NCBI GenBank assembly: GCA_046530765.1
Contig: JBHEQS010000012.1
Location: 1 to 52,336, forward strand
Length of the DNA stretch: 52,336 nucleotides
Direction: 5' to 3'
Origin: Arsenophonus sp046530765
GTDB taxonomy: Bacteria > Pseudomonadota > Gammaproteobacteria > Enterobacterales > Enterobacteriaceae
The notes under the pieces were generated by a model. That model worked only from the letters and a program-made list of their open reading frames with translations. It ran no database searches and was not told the DNA's origin. A program made the translations under genes and the position numbers. Shown piece by piece: positions 1 to 10,903 of this stretch. The stretch's first letter is position 1. Each line of letters opens with the position of its first letter.

Positions 1-1866
1 TTTATTTGTTTGTTAAAAACAAATCTATGTATGGAGATATAATAATTATCAAACTAATAAAAATTAAAATAGAAATATTAAGAAAGTATTGCGAACGCAA
101 AATAATAATTATTGTTTTCTGTAGTATTGTTGTAAATATAAAATATATGATTTTAAAAGTTATTTCATTTGCAAATAAATATTAATGTAATACATTATGG
201 TATAGTAAATACATAATAAATATATATAAATACTACTATTAATATTTTTCTCAATATTATTATAGAACAATATGACACATTTTAAATTACATATAGTTTA
301 TAGAATATGATTATTATCAACAGTTAGTTAAGAAATTCTAGCTTTAAGAAAAATAATTTATTTAACAAAATAAAAGAATAATTAACACCTGAATTAAAGT
401 GCCAATATTTATCTTTCTAGAATAGGTATGATTAATAACTATAAACAGTAAAATTAATACAATTTAACTTATATAAAATTATAAGATATTTAATATAGAG
501 TGTTCATATTATATATTATTTATAATATATAAATAATATAGATGCACAAGTGCAATTCATTAAAGAATTGCAAAGAATTGAAACAATTTATTCTAAATTT
601 ATAGTATTATATTTATTTATATTTACATCTTTTTAATATATAATAATATATTAAAAAGATGTAAATATATATCAATTTTATTGAAGAAACAGATTTAATT
701 TTGCAACTATAAATTTGTTGCAAAAAAATAATTGCATTAAATTAATATTTTTATCATATAACAAAATTTTTATAAAACTTAAAATTATATTGGATAAAAA
801 TTAATTTTTTAAACTATTAAAGTAATTTTAAAAAAAAAATATAATTTAATAATATTATTAAATTATTAAATTTATTTTTAATAAATAAAATTATCAGAAA
901 ATAATACAACTGATCAAAATTTAAAAAACTTAGAACTAGTTTACTACAACAAGTTAATAGTTTTTATATGTTTATATATTAAGTTAATTTATATTACAAA
1001 CTTTAGTTATGCACTTTATAAATTAAAAGGATGAAGAAATCAATTTAAAATGATTGAATGCATACGAAATATTTCTTTACTACTTTTATGTAGTAAATAA
1101 ACAATTTTAATAAATTAAATTAAATTATGCAAACCTCACAAGCGTTTTAAGATAAAAAACATAATAACATCTTCTTTAGAAGCATAAGATTTTAAAAAAT
1201 TTGAATAACAAAAAAATATACTTTATAGGATCACTCTTTTTAAAGAAAATGTTAATTTTTAAATATCTTTTTATATATTAAAATTTTAGTATATTTTTGC
1301 TATAGTACTTTAATTTTTATTAAACTAACTTTTAAGTTAGCTTGGATTACATATAGATTTAATTTAGTTACACAAATGTTTATATATCTAGATTTATGTC
1401 AAAATTTAAAGTTAGAATAAACATATTAAAATATATAAATTATGAAAATAATAATTAATAAATCCTAATATATCAACTGTATACCTGATATATTTAAATA
1501 ATCATACAACATTATAACGTAAATCTTAATAAAATTAACTAAAATAAAAGAAATTATTTATTAAATTATGAATCAATTTAATAAATAATTTAATTCATGT
1601 AAGGAATATTTTATAATTTACTTATATTATTTAATAGTACACACATTATCACACAAAAGATTCAATAATTATGTTAACGCATAATTATAATTGTTTACGT
1701 TTTATTTTATATCTAGTTACTAAAAACAGCATTTTTTTAGAAAAAAACATTTTACTAATTACTAATTTCTAACAAAACACTAATTTGCTTTGATATACTT
1801 AATACGGCACATTTTTTTATAAAACATCTATTGCTTAGAATAAATTATTATAAATTAGTAAAATTA
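1..1866. other. AT-rich stretch without genes
   Basis: I see no gene here on either strand; reading frames are short and made of AT-rich codons. The stretch lies beyond the cobB relic, so its higher-coordinate part (about 1200 upward) should once have held the rest of cobB, but no conserved motif of that protein is recognisable below 1867. The one clear structure is a 23-bp perfect hairpin at 618-669. Confidence 0.6.
618..669. repeat. 23-bp perfect inverted repeat (hairpin)
   Basis: Arms 618-640 and 647-669 are exact reverse complements, separated by a 6-base loop. The stem contains the motif TTTACATCTTTTTAATAT and its complement. No gene is next to it and there is no U-rich tail that would make it a clear terminator. 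Confidence 0.85.
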
Positions 1867-2016
1867 TGCAAGACCAGTTAAAATAATATTTTGTTTTGTA
1901 TTATAAATTAATTTTTTATATCAGTAAAAAAACAACAACGAAATCTTTGACGATGTAATTTTTTCTTTTTGCGCAACTTTCTAAATCGACGATAAAATTG
2001 CATCATTGAACAGCAT
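1867..2016 (-). pseudogene. cobB: cobB relic (NAD-dependent deacylase, N-terminal part)
   Basis: CobB is the sirtuin-type lysine deacylase. In E. coli the order is lolC-lolD-lolE-nagK-cobB, so a cobB relic just after lolE is expected. Seen on the minus strand: a possible start at 2016 (after AAAAGG), then a basic stretch FYRRFRKLRKKKKLHRQRF and CCFFTD, which matches the arginine/lysine-rich leader of long CobB (RLSRFRKNKRRLRERLRQRIFFRD). In another frame follows IILTGLA, matching VLVLTGAG of the NAD-binding motif. Frames are shifted and stops intervene, so the gene is dead. nagK has vanished; only 73 bases separate this relic from lolE. Identification is by eye. Confidence 0.7.
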
Positions 2017-2089
2017 CCTTTTGTATGCTAAGCGACCAGTTGCTTTTAATAAAAAATTGTTTCTTTCAAATAAAAAATAAAATTAACTA

Positions 2090-3337
2090 TTATTTCATGC
2101 TTAAAATTCGCGCTGGATCTATTTTTATTGCTATTGTTGCTGGATACCAACTAGCTAATAAGCTTAAGATTAATGTTATTAACGTAACATAACATACATC
2201 ACTCATGTATACCTCGGATGGTAAAAAATCTATGAAATAAACATCACCTGATAAAATAGAGCGACCAATAATATTTTCTATATATTTAATAATAATCATT
2301 AAATTTAGTGATATAAAAATTCCAATTAGCGCTCCAATAAAACAACCAATTATCCCAGCTATTAGTCCATACCATAAAAAAATATAATAAATAAAACTAT
2401 TTTGAACACCTAGTGTTTTTAATATAGCAATGTCATTTTTTTTATCTTTAACAACCATTACTAATGTTGATACAATATTAAAACAAGCAACAGAAATTAC
2501 CAACATAATAATAAGATATATTATACTTCGAACCATTTGTATATCATTGTAGATATAGCCATAATCAGTTATCCAACTTTTAACTATTACACTGTTATCA
2601 ATGTTTATTTTTGTATTATGAATAATTTTATTTGCAGAGAAAACATCTCTAACACTAACCTGAAAACCAGTTATCCCATCACCATATGATAAATATTGTT
2701 GGGCGTCTTTCAGTGGTACAATTGCCAACTGATTATCTATCATACCATTCAATTTAAATATACCAATAACAGTAACAATTATTCTATTTGGCTGCTTAAT
2801 TCGTAATTTACCATCGTAATTAGGAATCGTGATAGCAACCTGATCTCCAGGTAAAACGTTTAATGCCTTTGCGACTCCTTGTCCTAAAATAATTTCTCTA
2901 TTACCTGGTTTTATTTTTTCCCATGCATTATTCAATATAAAATCAGGCAATGAACTAACTAATCGCTCTGATGATAAATCAACTCCCATTATTTTAATTG
3001 CTTTTAATGAAGTTAATTTTTCAAGTAATCCAATAAAATTAATATAAGGCGATACACCAACAACACCAGATATTTTCTTAATCTTATCTAAATCAATTTT
3101 CCAATTTAAATAAGGTTGGTTTACTGCTATTATTTGTCCGTGAGGAACAACTGAAAGTATTCTATTTCTTAATTCACGATCAAAACCATTCATTGCACTT
3201 AGACCAGTAATTAATAATGCAACTCCGAACGCTATACCAAGTATTGATATAATAGATATTAATGAAAATAAACTAGTTGTTTTTTTACTTCTACTAAAAC
3301 GTAGCGCAATTTTTAAAGCACGAAAGAATTCTATCAT
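2090..3337 (-). CDS. lolE: LolE, membrane subunit of the lipoprotein-releasing ABC transporter
   Basis: LolE forms, with LolC and the ATPase LolD, the inner-membrane complex that extracts outer-membrane lipoproteins and hands them to LolA. The 415-residue product aligns with E. coli LolE over its whole length: N-terminal SLISIISILGIAFGVALLI membrane segment, then GLSAMNGFDRELRNRIL, a periplasmic domain (about residues 50-265), three further membrane segments and the C-terminal ASWYPATIAIKIDPARIL. The motif YGYIYNDIQMVRSI before the second membrane segment is typical of LolE rather than LolC. It is the last gene of lolC-lolD-lolE, starting 2 bases after the lolD stop. No good ribosome binding site is visible, so translation may be coupled to lolD. 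Confidence 0.96.
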   Translation of the reverse strand: MIEFFRALKIALRFSRSKKTTSLFSLISIISILGIAFGVALLITGLSAMNGFDRELRNRILSVVPHGQIIAVNQPYLNWKIDLDKIKKISGVVGVSPYINFIGLLEKLTSLKAIKIMGVDLSSERLVSSLPDFILNNAWEKIKPGNREIILGQGVAKALNVLPGDQVAITIPNYDGKLRIKQPNRIIVTVIGIFKLNGMIDNQLAIVPLKDAQQYLSYGDGITGFQVSVRDVFSANKIIHNTKINIDNSVIVKSWITDYGYIYNDIQMVRSIIYLIIMLVISVACFNIVSTLVMVVKDKKNDIAILKTLGVQNSFIYYIFLWYGLIAGIIGCFIGALIGIFISLNLMIIIKYIENIIGRSILSGDVYFIDFLPSEVYMSDVCYVTLITLILSLLASWYPATIAIKIDPARILSMK

Positions 3338-3339
3338 AA

Positions 3340-4044
3340 TTACTTATATTCTATTAAAGTTTTATCATCATATAAATAACCATTACAAATTTTGAGTTGT
3401 CGAGTTAAGCGGCTAGCAAGGCGTAAATCATGCGTCACAATTAAAAATGCCATCTTTTTTTTTCTATTAAGATCCATTAATAAATTAAAAATGACATCTG
3501 CATTGTATAGATCCAAATTACCTGTTGGTTCATCCGCCAGAACTAAAGAAGGTTTGTTAATTATTGCGCGAGCAATAGCAACTCTCTGACGTTCACCGCC
3601 AGATAATTCAGAAGATCGATAATTGACTCTGTGCGATAATCCTAGTGCTGATAATATATTATTAGCTTCCTCCTGTGCTTTTATACGCTTTACACCTCTA
3701 ATTAATAATGGTATCATCACATTTTCTAACGCAGTAAAATCTGATAATAGATGATGAAATTGATAAATAAAACCTAATTCTTGATTACGGAATTTTGCTT
3801 TTTCCTTGGCAGAAAAAGAGTTAATTTTTTTACCATTAAAAATAATATCTCCTCTAGTCGGCGTATCTAGTCCACCCAATAAATGAAGCAACGTACTCTT
3901 TCCTGATCCTGAATTTCCTAAAATTGCAATCATTTCACTTTTATTGATAGAAAATGAAATATTTCTAAGTATATTAGTTAAAATTTTTCCATCTTGATAA
4001 GATTTACAGATATTTTTACAAACTAATAGAGTTGAATTATTCAT
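3340..4044 (-). CDS. lolD: LolD, ATPase of the lipoprotein-releasing transporter
   Basis: ABC ATPase that powers LolCE, on the cytoplasmic face of the inner membrane. The 234-residue product has all nucleotide-binding motifs: Walker A GNSGSGKST at residues 43-51, Q-loop around residue 95 (YQFHHLL, the LolD/MacB type), signature LSGGERQR at 147-154, Walker B LVLADEPTG at 167-175 and the switch histidine in IVTHD. Length equals that of E. coli LolD (233). The start ATG overlaps the end of lolC by 8 bases, which suggests translational coupling. The codons for residues 194-197 form a lysine-rich AAAAA run, a slippage-prone site, but the frame is intact. Confidence 0.97.
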   Translation of the reverse strand: MNNSTLLVCKNICKSYQDGKILTNILRNISFSINKSEMIAILGNSGSGKSTLLHLLGGLDTPTRGDIIFNGKKINSFSAKEKAKFRNQELGFIYQFHHLLSDFTALENVMIPLLIRGVKRIKAQEEANNILSALGLSHRVNYRSSELSGGERQRVAIARAIINKPSLVLADEPTGNLDLYNADVIFNLLMDLNRKKKMAFLIVTHDLRLASRLTRQLKICNGYLYDDKTLIEYK

Positions 4045-5239
4045 AACGCAAAGCCTCTACAGGTTTGATAGTGCTTGCATACCAAGATGGATAAATAGTT
4101 GCCAATAATGAAATAACTATTGAGAATAAATTAATTGATATAATATGTATTGGTTCAATAGATATTGGTAGTTTTGCTCCTTTTGTCAATAAACCAAAAA
4201 TTGGAATTATTGAATTAAGTTGGCTTGTAATAAATAAACCTAACAATGTTCCAATAGTAATACCAATAATTCCATTTCCGGCTCCCTGTAGTATAAAAAT
4301 AGACATAATTTCTCTTTTTTTTAAACCCAATGTTTTCAAAATAGCCACTTCAGACTCTTTTTCCATAACTAATAATGAAAGTGAAGAAATAATATTAAAA
4401 GCTGACATAGCAATAATAATACTTAATAATAACCTCATCATATTTTTTTCCATTCTCACTGCTTGAAAAAACTCACCTTTTCTCTCTCTCCAATCTTTCC
4501 ATATTATACCTACCGGCAACGTTTGTCTGCTCAAGTTGTCAACAGTTAATGGTTCGTTAAAATAAAGACGCCAACCAGTAATATTATTGGTTGGATAATG
4601 CATTAATCTCGCTGCATCTTGTTGATTCACCAATAACTCGCTATTATCCGCTTCGCTTTGTGTAACAAAAACTCCAGATACTGTAAATAAACGATGACTT
4701 GGTATTATACCAATTGGTGTGAATTGTTTAACACTAGGTACAATCAATCTTAATTGATCTCCTCGCTTTACATTTAGTTGTTCAGCTAATTTTATACCTA
4801 AAATAACATTGTAACTTCCAGCTAACAATGCTACATGATCAACATCTTTTAAATAATTTGACAAAGGATCAGTAGATAATTCATCAATGCCAATCATTAC
4901 CCCAGCTCCAATATTGTTTCTACTTTGCAATATAACATCACTTTCAACAATTGAAGTAATCCGATTGATTCCATATAGATGAGTTATATTTTTTGCTGGA
5001 TATTGATTGGTATTGAGATTACCTTTAAATGTAGTTAAAATAGCATGCGGAATATATGCTAAAATACTTTGTTGCAACGAATGCTCGAAACCATTCATAA
5101 CTGCATTAACAGTAATCAATGACATAACACCAAATGCAATTCCAAGCGTAGAAAAAGTTGATACGAACATAACAAATCGATTACAAATTTGACAACGCAT
5201 GTAACGGAGACCAATAGAAAAGATAACTGATTTAAACAT
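4037..5239 (-). CDS. lolC: LolC, membrane subunit of the lipoprotein-releasing ABC transporter
   Basis: First gene of the lolCDE operon; in the LolCDE complex LolC is the subunit that recruits the chaperone LolA. The 400-residue product matches E. coli LolC end to end: IGLRYMRCQICNRF near the N-terminus, the first membrane segment with STFSTLGIAFGVMSLITV, AVMNGFEHSLQQSIL, the periplasmic domain with NVILGIKLAEQLNV and PTNNITGWRLYF, the motif FQAVRMEKNMM before membrane segment 2, and YPSWYASTIKPVEALRYE at the C-terminus. An AGGTAT sequence about 10 bases before the ATG can serve as ribosome binding site. It is divergent from mfd; the 188 bases between them must hold both promoters, though I could not pick clear boxes. 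Confidence 0.96.
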   Translation of the reverse strand: MFKSVIFSIGLRYMRCQICNRFVMFVSTFSTLGIAFGVMSLITVNAVMNGFEHSLQQSILAYIPHAILTTFKGNLNTNQYPAKNITHLYGINRITSIVESDVILQSRNNIGAGVMIGIDELSTDPLSNYLKDVDHVALLAGSYNVILGIKLAEQLNVKRGDQLRLIVPSVKQFTPIGIIPSHRLFTVSGVFVTQSEADNSELLVNQQDAARLMHYPTNNITGWRLYFNEPLTVDNLSRQTLPVGIIWKDWRERKGEFFQAVRMEKNMMRLLLSIIIAMSAFNIISSLSLLVMEKESEVAILKTLGLKKREIMSIFILQGAGNGIIGITIGTLLGLFITSQLNSIIPIFGLLTKGAKLPISIEPIHIISINLFSIVISLLATIYPSWYASTIKPVEALRYE

Positions 5240-5427
5240 AAATTTAATATACCTATGTTATCAAAATAAAATATTTGAAAATAATAAATAGTAATATTTG
5301 CTGAATAGCATTGCTAAAAAACTAATATTTTGTAATTTTTATATCTGTCTTAACAGTTTAGAATATTTTTGTTTATTTTAGTATTAATAAAATGACTATT
5401 AGAATTTTTATCAATTAGAATTAATTA

Positions 5428-8400
5428 ATGATTATGCTTATGAAACATTATTATCAACTACCAAAACGAAAAGGTGATACTAATTATTTAGGGTGTTTAA
5501 TTGGCGCAGCAACTGCTATTGAAAGTGCAGATATTGTAGAACGCCATGATGGTCTTGTTGTTTTTATTGCTCAAGATAGACATGATTCATTAAAATTATT
5601 CAATGAAATACAGCAATTTTCTAAAAATTTAGTAATAATGCTTTCAGATTGGGAAACATTACCTTATGACAATCTCTCTCCTCATCAAGGAATTGTTTCT
5701 ACTAGATTAGCTAATTTTTATCAACTGCCAACTTTAGAAAAAGGTTTGTTGATTGTTTCAATTGATGTATTAATGCAAAAAGTTTGCCCTTTTGATTTTA
5801 TAACCAGTAACGTGCTAATTATTCATAAAGGAGAAAAGTTTTCGCATGAAAAGATACTTAATTTTCTTGATAAAGTCGGTTACATGCATGTTGCACAAGT
5901 ACTTAAACATGGCGAATACGCTATTCGTGGTGAATTACTCGATATTTTTCCAATGGGTAGCCTCAATCCTTGTAGAATTAATTTTTTTAATAATAAAATT
6001 AATAGCTTGAGAATTTTTAATGTTAATAGCCAACTCAGCTTCAGCGAAGTTGAAGAGATAAATTTACTACCAACGCATGAATTCCCAATAGATGATCAAG
6101 CTATTAAATTATTTAGAAGACAGTGGCGTGAACATTTCGATGTAAGGCGTAATCCTGAACATATTTATCAACAAATTAGTAAAAAAATATTACCAGCAGG
6201 AATTCAATATTGGCAACCACTTTTTTTTAATAATCCACTATCTTCTTTATTTGATTATTTCCCATCTAATGCTCTACTGATTACAAAAGACTTAAAAGTA
6301 GATTCTGATAGATTCTGGGATTATATTTGTAGGAGATATAAAAGCCAAAATCTTGATACAATGCGACCACTTATTCATCCTGAAACACTTTGGATAAATA
6401 GTGAAGAGCTTAATCTAATCTTTAAAAAATGGCCTGTTATTAAATTATCAACTGAACCGGTTTCAAAAAAAGAAGGAAATATAAATTTACCTTACCTTGA
6501 TTTACCTGATTTAAATATTAACCATAAAAATAAAGATCCTCTTAAAAAGATTCATCAATTTATAAAAAATTTTGGTGGTATAATTATTTTTTCAACAGAA
6601 AGCGCCATAAGCAGTCAAGTAGTGCAAGACATTTTAGAAGATATAGAAATAAATCCAACTTTTGTTAAAACACTAAATGAAGTTGATGCACAAGGATTTT
6701 ATATTACAATTGGATTATCTGAGCATGGATTTATTAATCGAGATAAACAAATTGCCCTTATATGTGAAATGGACATGTTTAAAAATCGGATTATTCATCG
6801 AAATACTACTCATAGTAAAAATACCAATTCAGATATTTTGATCCGAAATCTAACAGAGTTGCAAATAGGACAACCAGTTGTTCATTTTGAACATGGGGTT
6901 GGGCGCTATAAAGGTTTGATTACATTAAATGTTGGATGTATTCAATCTGAATACCTAATGATAATATATGCAAATAATGATAAACTTTATGTTCCTATTT
7001 CGTCATTAAATTTAATTAGTCGTTATAATGGGACTATTGGCGAAAATGCTCCACTACATAAATTAGGTTGTGATTATTGGACTAAAGAGAAGAAAAAGGC
7101 TATAGAAAAAATCAGAGATATTGCAACTGATTTATTAGATATTCATGCTCATCGCAGAATAAAACCTGGTTTTTCTTTTAAACAGAATAAAATACAATAT
7201 CAGCTTTTTTGTCAAGGTTTTCCTTTTGAAACAACAATTGATCAAGAAGAGGCGATTAATGACGTTTTAAGTGATATGTACAAACCAATTGCGATGGATA
7301 GATTAATTTGTGGAGACGTTGGTTTTGGTAAAACCGAAGTGGCTATGCGAACAGCTTTTTTAGCAATAATTAATAATCAACAAGTTGCAATTTTAGTGCC
7401 AACAACTTTATTAGCTCAACAACACTTTGATAATTTTTGTGATCGTTTTTCTAATTGGCCAGTGCGCATTGAAATGCTAACGCGATTTCGCAGTAAAAAA
7501 GAACAGCAACATATTATTGATGAAGTAACTGAAGGAAAAGTCGATATCTTAATTGGTACTCATACATTACTTAATAATAATATACGTTGGAAATCTCTTA
7601 GATTATTAATTATTGATGAAGAACACCGTTTTGGTGTTCGACAAAAAGAATTGATTAAATCTATGAGAGCCAACATAGATATTTTAACATTAACTGCAAC
7701 ACCTATTCCCAGGACCCTTAACATGGCAATGAGTGGAATACGTGATCTGTCTATTATTGCTACGCCACCTTCTCGTCGATTATCAATTAAAACATTTGTT
7801 CATAAATATGATAATTTAATTATAAGGGAAGCTATTTTGCGTGAAATATTACGTGGTGGACAAGTTTATTATCTATTTAATGATATAAAATATATTGAAA
7901 AAACTAAAGAGAATTTAGAATTACTTGTACCTGAAGCTAGTTTTGTAATTGCCCATGGAAAAATGCGAGAAAGAGATTTAGAGAATGTAATGATTGATTT
8001 TCATCGTCAACGTTTCAATGTGCTAATTTGCACTACTATTATTGAAACAGGAATTGATATTCCAAACGTTCATACTATAATTATTGAACGCGCAGATCAT
8101 TTTGGTTTAGCTCAATTACATCAATTGCGCGGCAGAGTTGGTCGATCTTATCATCAAGCTTATGCCTATCTTTTAATACCACATCAAAAAATATTAACGG
8201 ATGACATTGAGAACCGACTTAAAGCAATAGAAGCATTAGAAGATCTTGGTTCTGGCTTTGCGTTAGCTACGCATGATTTAGAAATTCGTGGAGCAGGAGA
8301 GTTGCTAGGCGAAGAACAGAGCGGACAAATAACAAGTATTGGACTTACGCTTTACATGCAACTTCTTAAAAATGCAATTGATAATTTAAAACAAGGGAAT

Positions 8401-8874
8401 GAGTCTTCTTTAGAAGAATTGATTAGTAAAGATACTGAAGTTGAGTTAAAAGTGCCGGCACTGCTGCCTGATAACTATATTTCTGACGTAAACATCAGAT
8501 TATCTTTTTATAAAAGGATATCTAGTGTTAAAAATGAAAATGAGATAAATAAATTAAAAACAGAACTGATTGATAGATTTGGGAAATTACCTAAAGCTGG
8601 ATACCAGTTGCTGCAATGTAGTTATATACGAATGATAGCAAGCCAATTGCATATTAAAAGAATAGTAGCTAACGAAAATGGTGGGTTTGTTGAGTTTAAT
8701 AAACAAAATAGAATAAATTCTAATTTTCTTATCGAATTAATACAAAACTCACCTAACATTTATCGATTAGATGGCCCTAATAAATTTAAATTTATTAAAC
8801 AATTAATTAAATATTCTGAAAGGCTTGCTTTCGTAAGAGAACTAATATGTAATTTTCAAGAGAATCAAATATAA
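5428..8874 (+). CDS. mfd: Mfd, transcription-repair coupling factor
   Basis: Mfd is the ATP-driven translocase that removes RNA polymerase stalled at DNA lesions and recruits UvrA. The product has 1148 residues, exactly the E. coli length. Order seen: N-terminal UvrB-like region (DWETLPYDNLSPHQ near residue 75), RNA-polymerase-interacting domain (about 480-550, GQPVVHFEHGVGRYKG), helicase motif I GDVGFGKTEVA near residue 629, DEEHRFG near 729, TATPIPRTLNMAMSG, motif VI region QLRGRVGRS, and the TRCF C-terminal domain ending in RFVREL-like residues. Three in-frame ATGs lie at 5428, 5434 and 5440; the last gives the best fit to the E. coli N-terminus and no ribosome binding site decides. Converges on ndh with one base between stop codons. 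Full length argues for a working gene. Confidence 0.97.
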   Translation: MIMLMKHYYQLPKRKGDTNYLGCLIGAATAIESADIVERHDGLVVFIAQDRHDSLKLFNEIQQFSKNLVIMLSDWETLPYDNLSPHQGIVSTRLANFYQLPTLEKGLLIVSIDVLMQKVCPFDFITSNVLIIHKGEKFSHEKILNFLDKVGYMHVAQVLKHGEYAIRGELLDIFPMGSLNPCRINFFNNKINSLRIFNVNSQLSFSEVEEINLLPTHEFPIDDQAIKLFRRQWREHFDVRRNPEHIYQQISKKILPAGIQYWQPLFFNNPLSSLFDYFPSNALLITKDLKVDSDRFWDYICRRYKSQNLDTMRPLIHPETLWINSEELNLIFKKWPVIKLSTEPVSKKEGNINLPYLDLPDLNINHKNKDPLKKIHQFIKNFGGIIIFSTESAISSQVVQDILEDIEINPTFVKTLNEVDAQGFYITIGLSEHGFINRDKQIALICEMDMFKNRIIHRNTTHSKNTNSDILIRNLTELQIGQPVVHFEHGVGRYKGLITLNVGCIQSEYLMIIYANNDKLYVPISSLNLISRYNGTIGENAPLHKLGCDYWTKEKKKAIEKIRDIATDLLDIHAHRRIKPGFSFKQNKIQYQLFCQGFPFETTIDQEEAINDVLSDMYKPIAMDRLICGDVGFGKTEVAMRTAFLAIINNQQVAILVPTTLLAQQHFDNFCDRFSNWPVRIEMLTRFRSKKEQQHIIDEVTEGKVDILIGTHTLLNNNIRWKSLRLLIIDEEHRFGVRQKELIKSMRANIDILTLTATPIPRTLNMAMSGIRDLSIIATPPSRRLSIKTFVHKYDNLIIREAILREILRGGQVYYLFNDIKYIEKTKENLELLVPEASFVIAHGKMRERDLENVMIDFHRQRFNVLICTTIIETGIDIPNVHTIIIERADHFGLAQLHQLRGRVGRSYHQAYAYLLIPHQKILTDDIENRLKAIEALEDLGSGFALATHDLEIRGAGELLGEEQSGQITSIGLTLYMQLLKNAIDNLKQGNESSLEELISKDTEVELKVPALLPDNYISDVNIRLSFYKRISSVKNENEINKLKTELIDRFGKLPKAGYQLLQCSYIRMIASQLHIKRIVANENGGFVEFNKQNRINSNFLIELIQNSPNIYRLDGPNKFKFIKQLIKYSERLAFVRELICNFQENQI

Positions 8875-8875
8875 G

Positions 8876-10168
8876 TTAATCTAATTTTAATTTAGGCCGT
8901 ATAATTCGATTAATAATATCTACCAATATTATTAATCCAGTCTTAACATAACCATGCAATGAAACTTGATGCATCCGATAAAGTAAAATATAAACTATAC
9001 GAGCAATTTTTCCTTTAATCATTACGTCACTACGCATTAAATTTCCAACTATAAAACCAACAGTAGAAAAACGAGATAATGATACTAAAGAGCCATGATC
9101 TTTATAAACATATTCTTTTAACTCCTTATGTTCAATAAATGCAATGATATTTTTATAACATAAATTGGCCATCTGATGAGCAGCTTGCGCCCGTGGAGGC
9201 ACAAATCCACCATTTTTTTTAGGGCAATATGCACAATCTCCGATAGCAAAAATAAAACTATCAAATGTCGTTTGTAGTGTTGGTTTAACAAGTAATTGAT
9301 TAATTCTATTTGTCTCTAAACCACCAATTTGTTGCATAAAATCTGCTGCCTTAATTCCTGCCGCCCAAACCATAAGATCTGCATTAATTTTTTCCCCTGA
9401 TTTTGTATTAAAACCATTAGCATCAACATTGGTTACTATTGTTTGTGTTAAAATACGAACACCTAATTTTGTTAATTTATTATGAATATCTGTAGAAATT
9501 CGTATAGGGAAAGATGGTAATATACGATCTCCTGCTTCAACTATTGTTACATTAAGAGTTTTACTATCTAACCCACTAAGCCCATAACTACGCAATTGTT
9601 CTATAGAATTATATATTTCAGCAGATAATTCTACACCAGTAGCACCACCACCAACAATTGCAATATTAATTTTGTCGTTCTGATTATGTTGTGCTGAATA
9701 TTTTAGAAATAAATTTAACATTTCGTCATAAAAACGATTTGCCTGATTAGCATCATCTAAGAAAATACAATATTCTTTTACACCAACGATGCCGTAATCA
9801 TTAGACACACTTCCTAGCGCCATTACTAAAATGTCAAAATTTAACTGTCGTTCAGGAACTAATAATTTCCCATTATTATCATGTATCTCTGCGAGCGTAA
9901 TATTTTTATTTTTGCGATTGATATTTATCAAGAATCCTAATTGAAAACGAAAATAATGATTGAAAGAATGAGCTAAATAACTTACAGCATGAATACTAGA
10001 ATCTAAAGATCCACCAGCAACTTCATGCAATAGTGATTTCCATAAATGACTTTTATTGCAATCAACTAATGTAATTTCAAATTTATTTTTATGTCCTAAT
10101 TTGGTAGCAAGTTCTAATCCTCCAGCCCCACCACCGACAATGATAATTTTTGTTTTTTGGATCATCAT
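8876..10168 (-). CDS. ndh: Ndh, type II NADH:quinone dehydrogenase
   Basis: Non-proton-pumping flavoprotein that passes electrons from NADH to quinones at the inner membrane. The 430-residue product (E. coli 434) carries two Rossmann motifs: FAD-binding IIIVGGGAGGLEL at residues 8-20 and NADH-binding IAIVGGGATGVELS near residue 170. Also seen are DLMVWAAGIKAADF, the FAD-contacting FAIGDCAYCP and FVPPRAQAAHQMA. The C-terminal amphipathic region that anchors the enzyme to the membrane is present (RMHQVSLHGYVKTGL, ending RPKLKLD). AAGGTAG precedes two adjacent ATGs; the second (10165) has the better spacing. In E. coli ndh and mfd lie close together, so their convergence here looks like a local rearrangement. 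Confidence 0.96.
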   Translation of the reverse strand: MMIQKTKIIIVGGGAGGLELATKLGHKNKFEITLVDCNKSHLWKSLLHEVAGGSLDSSIHAVSYLAHSFNHYFRFQLGFLININRKNKNITLAEIHDNNGKLLVPERQLNFDILVMALGSVSNDYGIVGVKEYCIFLDDANQANRFYDEMLNLFLKYSAQHNQNDKINIAIVGGGATGVELSAEIYNSIEQLRSYGLSGLDSKTLNVTIVEAGDRILPSFPIRISTDIHNKLTKLGVRILTQTIVTNVDANGFNTKSGEKINADLMVWAAGIKAADFMQQIGGLETNRINQLLVKPTLQTTFDSFIFAIGDCAYCPKKNGGFVPPRAQAAHQMANLCYKNIIAFIEHKELKEYVYKDHGSLVSLSRFSTVGFIVGNLMRSDVMIKGKIARIVYILLYRMHQVSLHGYVKTGLIILVDIINRIIRPKLKLD

Positions 10169-10241
10169 AACTACCTTATTTTAAATAATATAGTTGATTG
10201 TTTGCTCGCATATAAATATTAAATAAGCTAAAAAGTTCTAT

Positions 10242-10277
10242 TATAAACATTAATTATATATGTAATTAATGTTTATA
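10242..10277. repeat. 15-bp perfect inverted repeat upstream of ndh
   Basis: Arms 10242-10256 and 10263-10277 are exact complements around a 6-base loop (TATATG). It lies about 75 bases before the ndh start. It could be a regulatory structure, but it resembles the other hairpins scattered in non-coding DNA here. Confidence 0.7.
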
Positions 10278-10903
10278 TATTATTGTTACAATCTAAATTA
10301 TATAAAAGAGTTAATTGTAGATAAATAATTAATTGAATCAATGATTATAATTTCTGCATTTATAATCATATAAAATTATTAAATCATTAATTATCAATAA
10401 TTTTATTATGCATAATTTTTACTCTAATAACAATTATTTAAATATATTAAAATAAAATAAGATTATTTTTACTTATAAATTTATTTAAAAAATAACTTAA
10501 TCATGAATACATTAAAAGATAAATTATAGATTATATTTTATACTGTAAAGTAAAAAATAAAAAATAAATTTAAATTAACAAAATATTTTAACAAAAAAAA
10601 TATTAAATTACTCTATTTAATGAAAATATATTTACTATATTATATGACATAGGTATTAATAACAATTTATTTTCTTTTATTTACTAAAATTTATATTTTG
10701 ATATAAAGTTAAACTTTTTTTTATTTATCTATATATTCTAGTCAGATAAAATCTAAATCTATAGTATTATAAAAAAATAAAAAAAATAAAAAAAATAATA
10801 AAAAATAGATTTTAAAATTAGTATTTTTTTTGCATTAAATTTATATATGAAGCAACAAGAATAAAGATAAAATCATAAGAGTTTGATAATAGCTATATAA
10901 TAA

